NCBI GenBank assembly: GCA_004292705.1
Contig: RDXA01000335.1
Coordinates: forward strand, 1-33,099
Source: Sphingomonadales bacterium
Lineage (GTDB): Bacteria; Pseudomonadota; Alphaproteobacteria; Sphingomonadales; Sphingomonadaceae
Length of the DNA stretch: 33,099 nucleotides
Direction: 5' to 3'
The notes under the pieces were generated by a model. It was not told the DNA's origin. It ran no database searches and saw only the letters and a list, made by a program, of their open reading frames with translations. A program made the translations under genes and the position numbers. Position 1 is the first letter of the stretch. Each line of letters starts with the position of its first letter. Of this stretch, positions 31,019-33,099 are shown piece after piece.

Positions 31019-31441
31019 ATGCTGACGTCAGTGATTGCGCGGGCCGGGGATGACGCGGTTTCGCAGGAGGAGCGCGCCGCCGCGATGATCGGCTACCTGC
31101 GCAGCGTCGTTCTCGCGCCCCCGGCGCAGCACGAGCGCGGCCACGCGATCTTTGTCGACCGCCACCGCGCCTGGCTCGGCGATTGGCCGTGCGGGATCGG
31201 CACGATGAGTGCGCTCGCCTTCAGGATGCGGGCGCTGCTGGGAGAGGCGCTGCGCCACGATGCGGCCGGCATTATCCTCGCCCACAACCACCCCTCGGGC
31301 CATTGCCGACCGAGCGGCTGCGACATTGCTGCCACGCGGCACCTGGCCGAAATTGCGCGCGCGCTTGACATCGCGCTGATCGATCACCTGATTTTCACGA
31401 CCGACGCGGTCTATTCGATGCGCGCGGGGGGACTGCTGTGA
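31019..31441 (+). CDS. JAB/RadC-domain protein, short form
   Basis: Seen: 140 aa from the ATG at 31019, with GGGAG eight nt upstream (a TTG at 31001 is less likely). The JAMM metal site reads AHNHPSGHCRPSGCD, with His89, His91 and Asp102, and is followed by ALDIALIDHLIF as in RadC. Known: full RadC is about 220 aa with an N-terminal helix-hairpin-helix; this protein lacks that part, so it is a stand-alone JAB domain. RadC is no longer regarded as a proven DNA repair enzyme. Its stop overlaps the GTG of the winged-helix gene (GTGA), implying a functional pair. Confidence 0.88.
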   Translation: MLTSVIARAGDDAVSQEERAAAMIGYLRSVVLAPPAQHERGHAIFVDRHRAWLGDWPCGIGTMSALAFRMRALLGEALRHDAAGIILAHNHPSGHCRPSGCDIAATRHLAEIARALDIALIDHLIFTTDAVYSMRAGGLL

Positions 31442-31818
31442 ACGCACCGCTCCCATCGTGCCATTTCCCCGGCGGTGATGAGACCGTCCGGCGCTTCCGG
31501 GAGGCGGGAGACCTGACGCTGGACCTGTTTCACCGCGACGGCCGGGTTGACGATTACTGGCTCGGTCTCGACCCGCGCGAATTTGCGCTGCTGTGGCGCT
31601 TGGCCGAGCAGCCGGGCGAGCGCATCGCCGCCCGGCAATTGCTGGCCGAAGCCTGCCACGTGGCCTTCGAGCCGGAGAGCGAGGATTTCGCGGCGCACAT
31701 GGCGCAAGTGCAGGCCAAGCTTGCGGCCGCAGGGCTCGCACAACTGATCGGCACCGACGCCGAAGGCCGCCACTTTCTCATAGTGCCTCCACCTTATGAC
31801 CTGATGCCCATAACCTGA
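31438..31818 (+). CDS. Winged-helix protein (OmpR/PhoB-type DNA-binding domain without receiver)
   Basis: Seen: 126 aa from a GTG that overlaps the JAB gene's stop. Residues about 24-117 follow the OmpR-type pattern: LTLDLFHRDGRVDDYWLGLDPREFALLWRLAEQPGERIAARQLLAEACHV, a hydrophilic loop, then DFAAHMAQVQAKLAAAGLAQLIGTDAEGRHFL as recognition helix and wing. There is no receiver domain and no membrane segment. The recognition-helix region is less basic than in typical regulators, so DNA binding is not certain. Pairing with a JAB protein is unusual. Confidence 0.72.
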   Translation: MNAPLPSCHFPGGDETVRRFREAGDLTLDLFHRDGRVDDYWLGLDPREFALLWRLAEQPGERIAARQLLAEACHVAFEPESEDFAAHMAQVQAKLAAAGLAQLIGTDAEGRHFLIVPPPYDLMPIT

Positions 31819-31904
31819 GCCGCGCCGACCGAAGCCGCTCTGGACAGGATGCGGCAGATCGGCCAATCTCAGGCTTCAATACAGCCTTGAGGGTTCAGAG
31901 CCGC

Positions 31905-32723
31905 ATGTCCGCCACCGCCACCATGATCGCCAATGACCGCGTCGCCATTGAACTGGACGAGGACGGCGTCGCAGACGTCCGCTTCGTGCGCGCCGAAAAG
32001 ATGAATGCGCTCGATCCGGAGATGTTTGAGCGCATCATCGAGGCTGGCATCACCCTCCAGCGGATGAAAGGCCTGCGCGCCGTGGTGCTCTCGGGCGAAG
32101 GCCGTGCTTTCTGCGCCGGGCTTGACCTGTCCAATTTCGCTCGCAAGCCCGCCGAGGACGAACCGGGCCTGACCGAGCGCACCCATGGCAATGCCAACCG
32201 CCCGCAGCAGGTGGCAATGCAGTGGAGGAAGCTGCCCGTGCCGGTGATCGCGGCGGTGCACGGCGTGTGCTTCGGCGGCGGCCTGCAGATCGCCAGCGGG
32301 GCGGATATCCGCGTGGTTCATCCCGAAACCCGCATGGCGATCATGGAGCTGAAGTGGGGCCTTGTCCCCGACATGGGCGGCTATGCGCTGTGGCGCGGGA
32401 TGGTGCGTGACGACGTGCTGCGCGAACTGATCTACACCAACCGCGAATTCACCGGGGCCGAAGCGCAGGCGCTTGGCCTCGCAACCTACGTGGACGATAA
32501 CCCGCGCGACCGCGCACTGGCGATCGCCCGCACCATCGCAAACAAGAACCCCCACGCGATCCGTGCCGCCAAGCGGTTGCAGGCGGGCATGTGGGAGCGC
32601 GAGACCGATGCGATCCTGCTGGAGGAAAGCATCGAGCAGCACGCCATCATGCGCAGCCGCAACCAGGTCGAAGCCGTGATGGCCGAAATGGAACGCAGGA
32701 AGCCCAATTTCGAGGACGTGTGA
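31905..32723 (+). CDS. Crotonase/enoyl-CoA hydratase-family protein
   Basis: Seen: 272 aa from the ATG at 31905, which is preferred to an in-frame TTG at 31887. The oxyanion-hole blocks are AFCAGLDLSNF and VHGVCFGGGLQIASGADIR. In the second catalytic stretch, AIMELKWGLVPDMGG, a Glu aligns with Glu164 of rat hydratase and an Asp eight residues later matches the position used by dienoyl-CoA isomerases. The first hydratase Glu (Glu144, in GGGCE) is Gln here (GGGLQ). So this is probably not a standard hydratase; an isomerase or other acyl-CoA reaction is more likely. No beta-oxidation partners adjoin it. Confidence 0.88.
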   Translation: MSATATMIANDRVAIELDEDGVADVRFVRAEKMNALDPEMFERIIEAGITLQRMKGLRAVVLSGEGRAFCAGLDLSNFARKPAEDEPGLTERTHGNANRPQQVAMQWRKLPVPVIAAVHGVCFGGGLQIASGADIRVVHPETRMAIMELKWGLVPDMGGYALWRGMVRDDVLRELIYTNREFTGAEAQALGLATYVDDNPRDRALAIARTIANKNPHAIRAAKRLQAGMWERETDAILLEESIEQHAIMRSRNQVEAVMAEMERRKPNFEDV

Positions 32724-32753
32724 GGCGCCGTTCTGCCGGACCGATGCCAAGTT

Positions 32754-33099
32754 CTATTTCACGACGAAATCGAGCATTTCGAGCCACGCTGCTCGCGCTT
32801 TCAGCCATGATTGGTGGATCTTGATCATGGTAGGCTGCCCGCCAAACGCGGGCTGCTGCGCAAATGACTCTGAGATCGCGCGCACCTCGGTAAGAAAAGC
32901 CTGTCGCTTTTCCGGCGTCACCAGATGCAAATGCCCTAGCCGCGTGCGTAGCGGATCAAAGCCCATTCCAGCCGCGCGATCCGCATCCAGCAGCCAGACC
33001 TCCAAAGCCGCGCGTCCTTCAGCGGTGATCTGATAATCAATCCGCTGCCGCTTGCCCGCCGCAGCTGCGCTCGGCTCCAGCAAGCCGCGCGCGGCCAGC
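32754..33099 (-). CDS. PadR-family transcriptional regulator, C-terminal part (cut by window edge)
   Basis: Seen: the minus-strand frame enters the window at 33099 and ends at 32754, about 115 residues. LAARGLLEPSAAAAGKRQRIDYQITAEGRAALEVWL is the end of the PadR winged helix (wing and YxITxxGRxAL), followed by the Vir_C-like helical dimerisation region (TPEKRQAFLTEVRAISES). The N-terminal half with the recognition helix lies outside. Known: PadR proteins repress genes for detoxification or phenolic acid metabolism. It is convergent with the crotonase gene, 30 nt away. Confidence 0.88.
   Translation of the reverse strand, partial: LAARGLLEPSAAAAGKRQRIDYQITAEGRAALEVWLLDADRAAGMGFDPLRTRLGHLHLVTPEKRQAFLTEVRAISESFAQQPAFGGQPTMIKIHQSWLKARAAWLEMLDFVVK

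Noticed and set aside
1..33099. CRISPR arrays, transposases, integrases, prophage genes, rRNA or tRNA genes
   Set aside because: Looked for on both strands; no direct-repeat array, no IS or phage protein motifs and no recognisable structural RNA gene apart from the sRNA candidate.

Overview
The window is chromosomal DNA of a high-GC alphaproteobacterium, most likely a member of Sphingomonadales in the Erythrobacter/Porphyrobacter group. This is inferred from gene content: an ecfG-nepR-kinase-phyR general stress response (GSR) locus, a long TonB-dependent receptor, a PHA synthase with a Lys/Ala-rich phasin, a DUF1272 gene, and a short JAB (RadC-like) protein. No rRNA, tRNA, CRISPR array, transposase or prophage gene was seen. 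Start codons were re-chosen from Shine-Dalgarno (SD) sequences and homology where long open frames run past the real gene.

Left part (1-7254): the first bases of a short-chain dehydrogenase (minus), then a tight four-gene minus-strand operon for lipid-linked sugar transfer: GtrB/DPM1-like glycosyltransferase, methyltransferase, GtrA-like flippase and a multi-spanning membrane protein. It is preceded by an exact EcfG-type promoter (GGAAC-N16-CGTT), so this envelope operon is probably part of the GSR. A divergent TonB-dependent receptor follows.

Middle left (7496-13994): LOG-family hydrolase, GNAT acetyltransferase, thiD, a DUF1272 zinc protein, a small membrane protein, glmM, a divergent dicarboxylate/amino-acid symporter and iron superoxide dismutase sodB with a clear terminator. 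A lower-GC orphan gene (14125-14511) follows.

GSR locus (14576-18575): ecfG and nepR on the minus strand, a divergent CHASE-domain HWE histidine kinase, and phyR facing the kinase across a REP-type inverted repeat. EcfG-type promoters lie before nepR and phyR. A third EcfG-like promoter reads away from phyR into about 90 nt of non-coding DNA. That stretch has a 5' stem-loop with a very C-rich 20-nt loop and ends in a strong intrinsic terminator, which is the architecture of the Caulobacter GSR small RNA GsrN. It is the most interesting unannotated element here. In the known circuit the kinase phosphorylates PhyR, PhyR binds NepR, and EcfG is freed to transcribe nepR-ecfG, phyR, the sRNA and, by inference, the sugar operon.

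Right part (18627-33099): a GNAT-like protein of unknown function, a membrane fatty acid desaturase, and a minus-strand run clpS-DUF427-lptF-lptG-GNAT. Then come PHA genes: a phasin with a histone H1-like N-terminus, whose sigma70-type promoter is bracketed by two TTGTGC/GCACAA palindromes (candidate PhaR operators), and class I phaC. After these are an alaC-like aminotransferase, a compact plus-strand cluster of poorly understood genes (membrane-anchored HTH, coiled coil, membrane protein, JAB domain, winged helix), a crotonase-family enzyme and the truncated end of a PadR-family regulator.
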